Below the pieces are notes generated by a model. That model saw only the letters and a list, made by a program, of their open reading frames with translations. It made no database searches and was not told the origin of the DNA. This document shows positions 18,823 through 28,152 of a stretch of DNA of 64,000 nucleotides, in pieces. The stretch is taken from the NCBI RefSeq assembly GCF_009728735.1, contig NZ_CP024636.1:146572-210571 (forward strand), written 5' to 3'. The first letter of the stretch is position 1. Every line of letters begins with the position of its first letter. This DNA comes from Pantoea phytobeneficialis. GTDB lineage: Bacteria > Pseudomonadota > Gammaproteobacteria > Enterobacterales > Enterobacteriaceae. The translations under genes and the position numbers were made by a program.

Positions 18823-19695
18823 TCAGGTTTTTGCCCGCAGCCACTCGGTCACCAGCATCGGCCAACTGGCTAAGGGCAAATCCGCCACGCCACGGATGCC
18901 AAATCCGTGGCCGCCTTTCTGATAAAAGTGGATTTCTGCCGGTACGCTGTGTTCGCGCAGCGCGCTGAAGAACACCATGCTGTTATTGATTGATACCGTT
19001 TCATCGTCAGCCGCGTGGATCAGCAGCGTCGGCGGCGTCTGGCTATGCACCCGTGTTTCCAGCGAATAGGCATCTATGGTTTTTTGATCCGGCCAGGCAC
19101 CCAATAGCCGGGTGCGGGTACTTTCATGGGCCAGCCCGTCACGCATGCTGATCACCGGATAAATCAGCACCATCGCGTCAGGTCGGGGCGAGAGGCTGTC
19201 AGCCTGATCCTGCACCGGGTAGATTTTCTCAGAAAACCGCGTGCCGAGGCTGGCGGCAACATGGCCACCGGCGGAGAAACCCATCATCACGATATATTTG
19301 CCGTTCATCGCACGCTGCGCCCGATCGCGCAGTACCCGCACGGCACGCTGCGCATCGGCTAGCGGCGCATCCGGGCCTTCGTGATGACCGTCGTAAGGTA
19401 AACGGTAGGTCATGACCGCCAGTGTGTAACCCATTGAGGTAAAGAACGTCGCCAGTGCGCTGCCCTCGCGATCGATCAACACCCGTTGATAACCGCCGCC
19501 CGGAGCCACCAATAGCGTAATACCGTTGGAGTTTTCGGGGTGCCAGATAGCCATCTCCGGGCAGCGTACTCCGGTGGCAGCACGATCATAGGGTTCATAT
19601 TCTTTGGCGAGATCGACAATCTGCGGCTGTGCGCGTGAGTCGCTGGCACCCGGTGCATCACCGTGCGGCCAGATATTAATAATTTCTGTGTGCAT
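18823..19695 (-). CDS. Alpha/beta hydrolase, acetyl-esterase-like (BD-FAE type)
   Basis: A 290-residue alpha/beta-hydrolase-fold enzyme. It has the oxyanion-forming APGGGY strand turn (about residue 65), the nucleophile elbow GFSAGGH (about 138-144, Ser), an acid-containing HAADDE (about 230) and the catalytic His in GGHGFG (about 262). The pattern is that of the acetyl-xylan esterase/BD-FAE branch. There is no signal peptide, so it should be cytosolic. It lies on the same strand downstream of kdgK but 356 bases away, and its end is 3 bases from the convergent yhjJ stop. It is not part of the E. coli gene order here. Substrate is unknown; deacetylation of plant-derived sugars is an inference from context. 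Confidence 0.8.
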   Translation of the reverse strand: MHTEIINIWPHGDAPGASDSRAQPQIVDLAKEYEPYDRAATGVRCPEMAIWHPENSNGITLLVAPGGGYQRVLIDREGSALATFFTSMGYTLAVMTYRLPYDGHHEGPDAPLADAQRAVRVLRDRAQRAMNGKYIVMMGFSAGGHVAASLGTRFSEKIYPVQDQADSLSPRPDAMVLIYPVISMRDGLAHESTRTRLLGAWPDQKTIDAYSLETRVHSQTPPTLLIHAADDETVSINNSMVFFSALREHSVPAEIHFYQKGGHGFGIRGVADLPLASWPMLVTEWLRAKT

Positions 19696-20051
19696 AAATC
19701 GGTCCTGAGCGAATCATGTTGTCGTTTTTGTGGTCGCGGCCGGATCAACAGCATCCTGCTGTTATTGATTAAAACATGGTCTTTTTTATGGCGATCGTCC
19801 AGCCGAAAAGCCGTAATTCAGACAGAATCGGACTATGCCTGGCGCACCTTTTTGTTGCCATAACGTATTGAATTTAAAATCATATCTTAAGCCTGGCTAA
19901 AGTAGTCAGGCATGGATTGGCAGGAAAATGGATCTCAGCAGGCGTCAGGGGAAACTGCCGGGAGGAAGTGCTGATTTAAGGTAAATTTCTGGCAATTGTT
20001 TGTTAGCCAGCGTGATGTTTGAGACGCCCTGACGTGCAGGGCGTAGAGGCA
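19696..20051. other. Spacer between hydrolase gene and kdgK
   Basis: This 356-base spacer must hold any promoter of the hydrolase gene (minus strand). An ACGCCCT / AGGGCGT hairpin with a 7-base loop at 20024-20044 sits just after the kdgK stop and may end kdgK transcription, though no T-run follows. Base composition is more AT-rich than the flanking genes. No convincing small gene was seen. Confidence 0.4.
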
Positions 20052-20984
20052 TTACTGTGGCATTGCGTCCAGAGGGATGATCGCGCCGCGATGTTGAATC
20101 ACGGTGCTGGCGGTGAGATGACCGCGGGCGGCGGCGGCATCCGGTGCCGCACCCTGTAAACGCAGCGCCAGATAGCCTGCGCTAAAGGAATCGCCAGCGG
20201 CAGTGGTGTCGATCACTTTCTCTTTTGCCAGTTTGATGGCGGGCACGTCGTAAAGCGGCGCATCACCAACGGCCACCAAACAGGATTCAGCGCCACGTTT
20301 GATCACAATCTCCTGCACGCCTGCGTTGCGGGTGCGGGCAATCACCGCTTCCAGTGGCTGTTCACCCCATAACAGATGTTCATCATCCAGCGTCAGAAAG
20401 GCGATATCGGTATGCTGCAACATCGCAGCATACGCCTGCTGCGCACTGGCTTTATCGGCCCACAAGCGCGGGCGATAGTTATTATCAAAAATCACTTTGC
20501 CGCCGTTCTGGCGGCACGCGCTGAGCAGGTTCATCAGCTTCTCGCGGCTGGCGGCAGGCAAAATCGCCAGGCTGATGCCGCTGAGATAGAGATAATCGTA
20601 ATGGGCCAGTTGTTGGCAAATGGCCTCAGATTGCGGGCTGTCGAGCCAGTAGCGCGCAGCGGCATCGCTACGCCAGTACCAGAAGGCCCGCTCGCCGTGC
20701 TCGTCGGTTTCGATGAAGTACAGACCCGGCATTTTGTTGTCGAGTCGCTGGATCAATCCCGTTTGAACCTTCTCCTGCTGCCAGGCGGCAATCATCTGGT
20801 CACTGAAGCTGTCGGTGCCGAGGGCGGTTACGTAATCAACGCGCAGCTGCTCAATGTCAGACTGACGCGCCAGATATACCGCGGTATTCAGCGTATCGCC
20901 GCCAAAACCGCGTTTGATGTTCTCACCTTTTTCGGACAGCTCAATCATGCATTCGCCAAGGATGGCGATTTTCTTCTGCGTCAT
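20052..20984 (-). CDS. kdgK: KdgK, 2-keto-3-deoxygluconate kinase
   Basis: Phosphorylates 2-keto-3-deoxy-D-gluconate to KDPG, the last step before the Entner-Doudoroff aldolase in pectin, alginate and hexuronate breakdown. PfkB/ribokinase family. The start is placed at 20984 (MTQKKIAILGECMIELSEKG), giving 310 residues; the frame stays open upstream but lacks homology. Visible motifs are GFGGDTLNTAVYLAR (signature 1, near residue 28) and the C-terminal DTTAAGDSFSAGYL (anion hole and catalytic Asp). In plant-associated enterobacteria this gene is under KdgR; a candidate operator is noted upstream. Confidence 0.95.
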   Translation of the reverse strand: MTQKKIAILGECMIELSEKGENIKRGFGGDTLNTAVYLARQSDIEQLRVDYVTALGTDSFSDQMIAAWQQEKVQTGLIQRLDNKMPGLYFIETDEHGERAFWYWRSDAAARYWLDSPQSEAICQQLAHYDYLYLSGISLAILPAASREKLMNLLSACRQNGGKVIFDNNYRPRLWADKASAQQAYAAMLQHTDIAFLTLDDEHLLWGEQPLEAVIARTRNAGVQEIVIKRGAESCLVAVGDAPLYDVPAIKLAKEKVIDTTAAGDSFSAGYLALRLQGAAPDAAAARGHLTASTVIQHRGAIIPLDAMPQ

Positions 20985-21046
20985 GGTCTTCGGCCTGTAG
21001 TGAATTCTTCCCCTAGTCTCGCGTCTGGTATGGCAGCCGTCAATGT

Positions 21047-21068
21047 TTTTCAAAACGGCGTTTTAATT
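21047..21068 (-). promoter_or_regulatory. Candidate KdgR-type operator upstream of kdgK
   Basis: A near-palindrome, AATTAAAACGCCGTTTTGAA on the minus strand, lies about 65-85 bases upstream of the kdgK start. It resembles the AT-flanked RAAAYRNYRTTTY core of KdgR sites, with mismatches on one arm. Assignment rests on position and partial similarity only. Confidence 0.35.
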
Positions 21069-21231
21069 CCACTTAAGGTGTGAAACAGGGGGTTTAAGGG
21101 TAATTTAGCCGCGAAATTGTTGCTTGTTTTACCGATTAAGCGTGAGACGCACTGTTACACTCAAGAGCTCGTGTGGCTGCTCAGGATGATGATGCTATTT
21201 GCAGGCACTCACCACCTACCAGGAAAAAACC

Positions 21232-22005
21232 ATGGTGATGAAGAATTTTAGTCATCGACTGCCTTCTTCAATTGAACTGGAGCAACAACAGGAAACGCGT
21301 CTCTTCTGGCAGCAGTGCCAACGATTCTATACTTTCCAGCCGATCTACCAGGTCTCGGGCCACTTACTGGCTATTGAATTACTGACTGCGGTGACACATC
21401 CATCCGCACCAGAAAAAAGGCTTTCGCCGGAAATCTATTTTGATGCGCTGGAGATTTCTCAGCGTCTCGATGTGGTGCAGGAACAGTTGGAGCTGCTGAT
21501 GCAGTGGTCGGCTCTTTTTAATCAGCGCCAACTGGTGGCTTCGGTCAATATCGATGGCCCTACGCTGCTGGCAATCCAACAACATCCGCAAATCCGCAGC
21601 CTGATAACCCAACTGCCGTGGGTACGCTTTGAACTGACAGAACATCATGTGTTGCCGCAGGAAGAGATGATTGCGCAGATGCCGGAGCTTGGCCCGCTGT
21701 GGCTGGATGATTTTGGTTCCGGTATGGCGAATTTCTCCGCCCTGACCGAGCTGCGTTATGACTACATTAAGTTGTCACGCGAGCTATTTATGCTGCTGCG
21801 TTCTACCGACGAAGGTCGCAGCCTGTTTTCTATGCTGTTGGCCTTAATCAACCGTTATTGCAACGGGGTGATTGTCGAAGGCGTGGAAACCGAGGAAGAG
21901 TGGCAGCAGGTGCGTAGCTCGCCCGCAATGGCCGCACAAGGTTATTTCTTCTCCCGCCCGGTTCCGTTTAGCGAACTGGAAAACATGGCGCTGGCGCTTC
22001 CCTGA
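21232..22005 (+). CDS. pdeH: PdeH, stand-alone EAL c-di-GMP phosphodiesterase
   Basis: YhjH/PdeH is the main cytosolic c-di-GMP phosphodiesterase tied to flagellar control in E. coli. It lowers c-di-GMP so the flagellar brake and cellulose synthesis are off. I place the start at 21232 (AGGA eight bases upstream), giving 258 residues; 21238 is an alternative. The single EAL domain is complete, with ELLT in place of EALL, NIDGPT, ELTEHH, DDFGSG, YIKLSRE and EGVETEEE. Diverges from kdgK. A weak sigma-28-like sequence (ACCGATTA near 21131) is present but not convincing. Confidence 0.93.
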   Translation: MVMKNFSHRLPSSIELEQQQETRLFWQQCQRFYTFQPIYQVSGHLLAIELLTAVTHPSAPEKRLSPEIYFDALEISQRLDVVQEQLELLMQWSALFNQRQLVASVNIDGPTLLAIQQHPQIRSLITQLPWVRFELTEHHVLPQEEMIAQMPELGPLWLDDFGSGMANFSALTELRYDYIKLSRELFMLLRSTDEGRSLFSMLLALINRYCNGVIVEGVETEEEWQQVRSSPAMAAQGYFFSRPVPFSELENMALALP

Positions 22006-22067
22006 TAACGTTCCTCAACGTCTCGACTATCTTTAAATGAGACGTGGAAGGACAAGGAGGAAGCAGC

Positions 22068-24128
22068 ATGTCACGAACAGGAAAAGTCCTGAGTTGGGTC
22101 ATCGGGATTTTTTTGTTGCTGGTTGTGGTGATGGTGGTCGTGATTGCGACCTTTGACTGGAATCGCCTGAAACCAACCATCAACCAGAAAGTCTCGGCAG
22201 AATTGAATCGACCTTTCGCCATTCGCGGCGATCTCGGTGTAGCCTGGGTACGCAATCGTGAAGAACCCGGCTGGCGTAGCTGGGTGCCCTGGCCGCAGGT
22301 GCATGCCGACGATATTATGCTGGGTAATCCGCCCGCTATCCCTGATGTCACCATGGTGCATTTACAGCGCGTCGAGGCGACGTTAGCGCCGCTGGCGTTG
22401 CTGCATAAACAGGTTTATCTGCCGTGGATCAAACTCCAGCAACCCGATGCACGCCTGGTGCAGACTGCGGATAAACAAAACAACTGGACCTTCAACCTTG
22501 CCAGCAATAACAACGGCGAGGCCAATGCGGCCCCTTCGGCCTGGACGTTCCGTCTCGATAATATCCTGTTCGATCAAGGGCAGGTACGTTATCGCGACGC
22601 CATTAACAAAGCGGATGTCAGCGTCACCCTCAATCCCCTCGGCAAGCCGGTGCCCTATGCGCAGGTGGCGGGAGGTGATGATAAACAGCAGGGTGCCGGT
22701 GACTTTGTCTTTGGCTGGCAGGCGAGCGGCACCTATAACAATCAGCGCTTAGAGGGCGAGGGCAAAATTGGCGGCATGTTGTCACTGCGCAGCCAAACCA
22801 CGCCGTTCCCGTTACAGGTTGATGTACGCAATGGCACCACGCGGGTACGCGTCGAAGGGACATTGCAGGACCCCCTGAATCTGGGTGGGTTGGATGTACG
22901 GCTGCGTTTCTCCGGCGATACGCTGGCGAATCTGTACGGTTTGGCTGGCGTGCTGTTACCCGATACGCCGCCCTATGAAACCGATGGTCACCTGATTGCG
23001 CGTTTTAATGACGACAAAGGCCCAGTGTTCCGCTACGAAAAATTCAATGGTCATATCGGTGACAGCGATATTCATGGTTCGCTGGTGTACCGTCAGGGCA
23101 AACCCCGCCCGAGCCTGACCGGCGATCTCTCGTCGAACCAACTGCGTATGGCCGATTTGGGGCCGTTGATTGGGGTCAATTCTGGTAAGGGCAGTGAGAA
23201 AACGCAGCAGGCGAAAGCACAGCGTGGCGAAGCCTCGACGCAGCCTGCCGATCGTGTTTTACCGCACGACAAGTTCGATACCAAAAATTGGGACGTGATG
23301 GATGCTGATGTGAAGTTGAGCGGTAAGCGCATCGAACATAGCAATTCGCTGCCGTTAAGCGATCTTTATACCCATTTGCAGCTTAATAACGGTGATTTGC
23401 GCCTTGATCCGCTGCGCTTTGGTATGGCGGGTGGTGCGCTTAACTCCACCATCCATCTGGAAGGGAACCGCAGCCCCATGCGTGGCCGGGCGGATGTGCA
23501 TGTGCGTAAACTTCAGCTGCGGCAGTTATTTCCCAATGTGCAAGCGATGCAGAAAAGCCTTGGTCAGTTGAACGGTGACGCCACGTTAAGCGGCACCGGT
23601 AATTCGGTGGCTGATTTGCTGGGCACCAGTGATGGTGAGTTGAAGCTGTTGATGAACGATGGGTTGATCAGTCGCAGCCTGATGGAGATTGCCGGACTGA
23701 ATGTCGGTAACTATGTGGTGGGTAAACTGTTTGGCGATGACGAGGTGCGTATCAACTGTGCGGCCACCGATCTCAACATTCGCAATGGGCTGGCGACGCC
23801 CAAACTGTTTGTCTTCGATACCGAGAACGCGGTGATTAATGTGTCAGGCAGCGCCAACTTTGCTAATGAGCGCCTCGATTTGACCATCGATCCCGAGAGT
23901 AAAGGTATCCGCATCATTACGCTGCGCTCGCCGTTGTATGTGCGCGGCACCTTCAAAAAACCGGATGCCGGGGTGAAAGCTGGGCCGTTGATTGCTCGCG
24001 GTGCCGCAGCGTTGGCATTAGGCGCGGTGGTGGCACCGGCCGCCGCGTTGCTGGCGTTGGTTTCACCCAGCGATACCGACAGCAATCAATGCAGCAACGT
24101 GTTGCAGCAGATGAAGCAGAAGAAATGA
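22068..24128 (+). CDS. yhjG: YhjG, AsmA-family envelope protein
   Basis: AsmA-like protein of the bridge-type lipid-transport superfamily. An AAGGAGG Shine-Dalgarno precedes ATG 22068 (MSRTGKVL), giving 686 residues. It has one N-terminal membrane anchor (about residues 7-28), an AsmA domain at each end (DWNRLKPTINQKVSAELNRPF near 32-52 and the LMNDGLISRSLMEIAGLN segment near 530-550) and a hydrophobic Ala/Val/Leu-rich tail (about 645-670). A role in phospholipid or envelope homeostasis is inferred from the family. Its TGA abuts the ppiC stop with no spacer (TGATCA). Confidence 0.9.
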   Translation: MSRTGKVLSWVIGIFLLLVVVMVVVIATFDWNRLKPTINQKVSAELNRPFAIRGDLGVAWVRNREEPGWRSWVPWPQVHADDIMLGNPPAIPDVTMVHLQRVEATLAPLALLHKQVYLPWIKLQQPDARLVQTADKQNNWTFNLASNNNGEANAAPSAWTFRLDNILFDQGQVRYRDAINKADVSVTLNPLGKPVPYAQVAGGDDKQQGAGDFVFGWQASGTYNNQRLEGEGKIGGMLSLRSQTTPFPLQVDVRNGTTRVRVEGTLQDPLNLGGLDVRLRFSGDTLANLYGLAGVLLPDTPPYETDGHLIARFNDDKGPVFRYEKFNGHIGDSDIHGSLVYRQGKPRPSLTGDLSSNQLRMADLGPLIGVNSGKGSEKTQQAKAQRGEASTQPADRVLPHDKFDTKNWDVMDADVKLSGKRIEHSNSLPLSDLYTHLQLNNGDLRLDPLRFGMAGGALNSTIHLEGNRSPMRGRADVHVRKLQLRQLFPNVQAMQKSLGQLNGDATLSGTGNSVADLLGTSDGELKLLMNDGLISRSLMEIAGLNVGNYVVGKLFGDDEVRINCAATDLNIRNGLATPKLFVFDTENAVINVSGSANFANERLDLTIDPESKGIRIITLRSPLYVRGTFKKPDAGVKAGPLIARGAAALALGAVVAPAAALLALVSPSDTDSNQCSNVLQQMKQKK

Positions 24129-24410
24129 TCAGTTACGCCACAGCACCTTAATGATGTGGTAGCCAAAGGCGGTTTTCACCGGTCCATAGGGTTGCAGCAA
24201 TGGGCAGCTGAAGACCGCTTTATCAAAGGCCGGGACCATCTGACCTTTTCGGAACTCACCTAAATCGCCGCCGTTACGTCCGGAGGGGCAGGTGGAGTGT
24301 TTCTTTGCCAGCTGTTGGAAGTTCGCACCTTTTTCCAGCTGGGCCAGTAACGCTTTTGCTTTTGCTTCATCCTTCACCAGGATGTGTAAAGCTGCCGCGG
24401 TTTTCGCCAT
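24129..24410 (-). CDS. ppiC: PpiC, parvulin-type peptidyl-prolyl isomerase
   Basis: Small cytosolic rotamase of the parvulin family. The start is placed at 24410 ([15 protein letters not shown]), giving 93 residues, exactly the size of E. coli Par10. Core motifs: the first catalytic His in LHILV, CPSG...[20 protein letters not shown] and the terminal GYHIIKV. It is convergent with and directly abutting yhjG. In E. coli ppiC lies next to ilvC; here ilvC/ilvY are not present and the yhj block takes their place. Confidence 0.96.
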   Translation of the reverse strand: MAKTAAALHILVKDEAKAKALLAQLEKGANFQQLAKKHSTCPSGRNGGDLGEFRKGQMVPAFDKAVFSCPLLQPYGPVKTAFGYHIIKVLWRN

Positions 24411-24461
24411 GATTCGGTCCTGTTGTGTATAATCGTCGCGCATTATAGCCTGCACCGAATG

Positions 24462-24483
24462 GTAGCGGCGCGATTTATCGCGC
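24462..24483 (+). repeat. Dispersed intergenic palindrome, single copy
   Basis: Exact copy of the GTAGCGGCGCGATTTATCG.. element in the 164-base spacer between divergent ppiC and rep. A solitary copy in a promoter-side spacer is unusual for this family, whose other copies mostly lie after genes. Confidence 0.7.
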
Positions 24484-24574
24484 TGTTAAGGTGCTGTGTG
24501 ATGCCCTCATCCCGACCTTCTCCCGCCAGCGGGAGAAGGAGATGTGCAATATGTTAACTGAGTGAATTTCCGTT

Positions 24575-26599
24575 ATGCGTTTAAACCCCGGCCAACAACG
24601 TGCTGTCGAATTTGTCACCGGTCCCTGTCTGGTGCTTGCCGGTGCTGGCTCGGGTAAAACCCGTGTGATCACCAATAAAATTGCGCATCTGATCCGCGAC
24701 TGCGGCTATCAGGCGCGTCATATCGCCGCCGTGACCTTCACCAATAAAGCTTCGCGCGAGATGAAAGAGCGTGTAGCGCAGACGCTGGGGCGTAAAGAGG
24801 CGCGCGGTCTGATGATCTCGACCTTCCATACCCTGGGGCTGGAAATTATCAAACGCGAATATGCCGCGTTGGGGATGAAATCGAGCTTTTCCCTGTTTGA
24901 CGATCAGGATCAGCTGGCGTTGCTGAAGGATTTGACCAAACAGTGGCTGGAAGAAGATAAGACCCAGTTGCAGCAGCTGATTTCGACCATTTCCAACTGG
25001 AAGAACGATTTGGTTGATCCCCAGGGTGCGGCAGGGATGGCGAAATCTCAGCGTGACCAGATTTTTGCCCATTGCTACCAGTTGTACGATCAACACCTGA
25101 AAGCCTGCAATGTGCTGGATTTTGACGATTTGATTCTGTTGCCGACGCTGCTGCTGAAACGCAATCAGGAAGTCCGGGAACGCTGGCAGCAGCGCATCCG
25201 CTACCTGTTGGTGGATGAATATCAGGACACCAATACCAGCCAGTACGAGCTGGTGAAACTGCTGGTCGGCGCACGGGCACGTTTTACCGTAGTGGGCGAT
25301 GATGACCAGTCGATTTATTCCTGGCGCGGCGCACGGCCACAAAACCTGGTGCTGCTGAAAGAGGATTTTCCGGCACTGGAAGTGGTCAAGCTGGAACAGA
25401 ACTATCGGTCGTCTCAGCGCATCCTGAAGGCTGCCAACATCCTGATTGCCAACAATCCGCATGTATTTGAAAAGCGACTGTTTTCTGAGCTGGGGATCGG
25501 TAGCGAGCTGAAGGTGCTGATGGCAAACAATGAGGACCACGAGGCGGAACGCGTGGCCGGCGAATTGATTGCGCATCACTTTATCAACAAGACGCAGTAC
25601 AAGGACTACGCCATTCTCTATCGCGGCAACCATCAGTCGCGCGTGTTTGAGAAGCTGCTGATGCAGAACCGTATTCCATATCGTATCTCGGGGGGGACTT
25701 CATTTTTCTCCCGCCCGGAGATTAAAGATTTGCTGGCCTACCTGCGGGTGCTCACTAACCCGGAAGATGACAGCGCGTTTCTGCGTATTGTGAATACGCC
25801 GCGGCGTGAGATTGGCCCTGCCACGCTGCAAAAATTGGGTGAATGGGCCACGCTGCGCAACAAGAGTTTGTTCAACGCCAGTTTCGATATGGGGTTGGGA
25901 CAGACCCTGACCGGGCGTGGACTGGAGCATCTGCAACGTTTTACCGCCTGGCTGAATGAGATCATTCAACTGGCTGAGCGTGAGCCAATCAATGCGGTAC
26001 GCGATCTGATTCGCGGTATTGATTACGAAAGCTGGCTGTTCGAAACCTCCCCCAGCCCGAAAGCCGCTGAAATGCGCATGAAAAACGTCAATATGTTGTT
26101 CCAGTGGATGACGGAAATGCTGGAAGGCAGTGAGCTGGATGAGCCGATGACGCTGGCGCAGGTGGTCACCCGTTTCACGCTGCGCGATATGATGGAGCGT
26201 GGTGAGAGCGACGAAGATGTCGATCAGGTTCAGTTGATGACGTTGCATGCTTCAAAAGGGTTGGAGTTTCCGTATGTTTATCTGGTGGGAATGGAAGAGG
26301 GGCTTCTGCCGCACCAGAGCAGCATTGATGAAAACAACATCGAGGAGGAGCGCCGTCTGGCGTACGTCGGGATTACCCGTGCGCAGAAGGAGCTAACCTT
26401 TACGTTATGTCGGGAGCGCCGTCAGTATGGCGAGTTGGTGCGACCGGAGCCGAGCCGCTTTTTACTGGAACTGCCGCAGGATGATATGGAATGGGAGCGC
26501 GAGAAGAAAGTGGTGAGCGCTGAGGAGCAAATGAAAACGAGGCAGACTCGCGTCGCCGGTTTACGTGCGATGCTGGAGAATGCAAAAAAAGGCGCGTAG
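24575..26599 (+). CDS. rep: Rep, 3'-5' DNA helicase
   Basis: Superfamily 1A helicase that works with the replisome to clear protein blocks ahead of forks. 674 residues, the usual length. Motifs in order: [10 protein letters not shown] (I, about residue 22), TFTNKA (Ia), VDEYQDTN (II, about 212), [13 protein letters not shown] (III, about 241), LEQNYRSS (IV), [10 protein letters not shown] (V) and [12 protein letters not shown] (VI). Paralogue of uvrD at 54276. The TAG stop (26597-26599) falls inside the first bases of a dispersed palindrome, so the repeat supplies the end of the gene. Confidence 0.97.
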   Translation: MRLNPGQQRAVEFVTGPCLVLAGAGSGKTRVITNKIAHLIRDCGYQARHIAAVTFTNKASREMKERVAQTLGRKEARGLMISTFHTLGLEIIKREYAALGMKSSFSLFDDQDQLALLKDLTKQWLEEDKTQLQQLISTISNWKNDLVDPQGAAGMAKSQRDQIFAHCYQLYDQHLKACNVLDFDDLILLPTLLLKRNQEVRERWQQRIRYLLVDEYQDTNTSQYELVKLLVGARARFTVVGDDDQSIYSWRGARPQNLVLLKEDFPALEVVKLEQNYRSSQRILKAANILIANNPHVFEKRLFSELGIGSELKVLMANNEDHEAERVAGELIAHHFINKTQYKDYAILYRGNHQSRVFEKLLMQNRIPYRISGGTSFFSRPEIKDLLAYLRVLTNPEDDSAFLRIVNTPRREIGPATLQKLGEWATLRNKSLFNASFDMGLGQTLTGRGLEHLQRFTAWLNEIIQLAEREPINAVRDLIRGIDYESWLFETSPSPKAAEMRMKNVNMLFQWMTEMLEGSELDEPMTLAQVVTRFTLRDMMERGESDEDVDQVQLMTLHASKGLEFPYVYLVGMEEGLLPHQSSIDENNIEEERRLAYVGITRAQKELTFTLCRERRQYGELVRPEPSRFLLELPQDDMEWEREKKVVSAEEQMKTRQTRVAGLRAMLENAKKGA

Positions 26600-26652
26600 C
26601 GGCGCGATTTATCGCGCAGGTTTTAAAAGAGCGCGATAAATCGCGCCGCTAC
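26596..26652. repeat. Inverted pair of the dispersed palindrome, overlapping rep stop
   Basis: Copy 1 at 26596-26617 (GTAGCGGCGCG..) and an inverted copy at 26631-26652 (GCGCGATAAATCGCGCCGC..) enclose 13 bases. They can form a 22-bp stem between convergent rep and gppA. The TAG within the first copy is the rep termination codon. It may serve as a bidirectional 3'-end structure. Confidence 0.8.
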
Positions 26653-26660
26653 GGGGTACA

Positions 26661-28145
26661 TCAGGACAGGGTTAATAACCAGTGCACATAAGACTGGAAA
26701 TGGCTTTCCTGCTCCAGCAGCTCCGCCCTTAACGGATGCGCCTGCAACCAGCCCGGAGGCAACGTCAGATGCAGCGCATCATCATCCGCCTGCAAACGTA
26801 CCGCTGGTAAGGTGTCATCGCGACGACGGCTGGAGAAGATAATCGCCAGACGCAATAAACGGCACAGACGCTCAGCCAGACGCGGTGGCACCGCATTCTG
26901 CTGTGTCAGTAGCGCCAGATCGATGCTGCCGCTCTGGTTCTGTAACAGGCAGGCCAGCAATTTTTTCTGGGCGGGGGTAAAGCCGGGAAGATCGAGATGG
27001 CGAATCAGGTAAGCAGCGTGCTGGGAAGCCTGGCGGAAATCAACACTCAGGCCAATTTCGTGAATCGAACAGGCGCTCAGCAGCAGATCGCGACATCGAT
27101 GATCCAGCTTCCATGCGGCGCTTACCTGACGGAAAAAGCTTTCAGCCAACTGGCGCACGCGTTCGGCCTGATCCACATCAATGGTAAAACGGCGCTGGAC
27201 GTTTTGCAGAGTACGGCTGCGAATATCGCGATCAATGGGTTGATGCAGCATGCCATACACCAGCCCTTCGCGCAGTGCGCCACCGGCCAGCGTCATACTT
27301 TCGATATTCAGTTCCTGAAAGATGGCGATCAGGATAGACAAGCCGCTGGGGAACACCAGCGCGCGCTCCAGGGTCAGCCCTTCAATCTCCAGTTCCTCGA
27401 GCTTGCCACATTGAATGGCACGCTGTTTCAACTGTTGCAGTTTGCTCAGGGTAATGCGTTCATCCATCCCCTGCGCCACCATAATTTCCTGTAGCGCCTG
27501 CACGGTGCCTGAGGCACCCACACAAATCTGCCAGCCTTTTTCGCGCAGTGCCGTCGCTACCGGGCGGATCATCTCACGCGCTGCCTGTTCGGCCTGAGCA
27601 AAGTTCTCCTTTGCCAGATGACGATCGCTGAAGTAACGCTCCAGCCAGGTGACGCAGCCCATCGACAGACTAAACAGCGTTGTCGCATGAGAACCCTCAC
27701 CGGTCACCAGCTCGGTACTGCCGCCACCGATATCGACGACCAGACGCTGATCGGAGCCACCGGTGGTATGCGCCACACCCTGATAAATCAGGCGTGCTTC
27801 CTCTTCGCCACTGATGACGTTAACCGGGCAGCCAAGGATCTTTTCTGCGGTAGTGAGGAAGCCCTGCGCGTTGGCAGCAAGGCGCAGCGTGGCCGTCGCA
27901 ACCACGCGAATCTGTTCAGGAGGAATGTCCTGGAGTTGTTCGGAGAAAAGTTTCAGGCACTGCCAGCCACGTTGCATTGCTTCTGCCGAGAGCTGGCTCT
28001 CTTTGTCGAGACCCGCAGCCAGGCGCACCTTGCGTTTTATGCGCGCGACCGTCTGAATGCTGCCAGAGACTTCGCGCACCACCAACATATGAAAACTGTT
28101 GGAACCCAGATCAATCGCAGCATAAAGGGACGATGCGCTTAGCAT
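26661..28145 (-). CDS. gppA: GppA, guanosine pentaphosphate phosphohydrolase
   Basis: Ppx/GppA-family enzyme converting pppGpp to ppGpp; it may also act on polyphosphate. The start is placed at 28145 ([17 protein letters not shown]), giving 494 residues as in E. coli. Actin-like ATPase fold motifs are [13 protein letters not shown] (phosphate 1), [14 protein letters not shown] (phosphate 2) and [12 protein letters not shown]. The C-terminal half (about 320-494) is HD-like helical. It begins 7 bases after the rhlB stop, so the two are co-transcribed. Confidence 0.96.
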   Translation of the reverse strand: MLSASSLYAAIDLGSNSFHMLVVREVSGSIQTVARIKRKVRLAAGLDKESQLSAEAMQRGWQCLKLFSEQLQDIPPEQIRVVATATLRLAANAQGFLTTAEKILGCPVNVISGEEEARLIYQGVAHTTGGSDQRLVVDIGGGSTELVTGEGSHATTLFSLSMGCVTWLERYFSDRHLAKENFAQAEQAAREMIRPVATALREKGWQICVGASGTVQALQEIMVAQGMDERITLSKLQQLKQRAIQCGKLEELEIEGLTLERALVFPSGLSILIAIFQELNIESMTLAGGALREGLVYGMLHQPIDRDIRSRTLQNVQRRFTIDVDQAERVRQLAESFFRQVSAAWKLDHRCRDLLLSACSIHEIGLSVDFRQASQHAAYLIRHLDLPGFTPAQKKLLACLLQNQSGSIDLALLTQQNAVPPRLAERLCRLLRLAIIFSSRRRDDTLPAVRLQADDDALHLTLPPGWLQAHPLRAELLEQESHFQSYVHWLLTLS

Positions 28146-28152
28146 GGTGTGC

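Noticed and set aside
21100..21140. Sigma-28 flagellar promoter for pdeH
   Set aside because: ACCGATTA resembles the GCCGATAA -10 box, but no TAAA-like -35 is present at 15 bases. Too weak to call.
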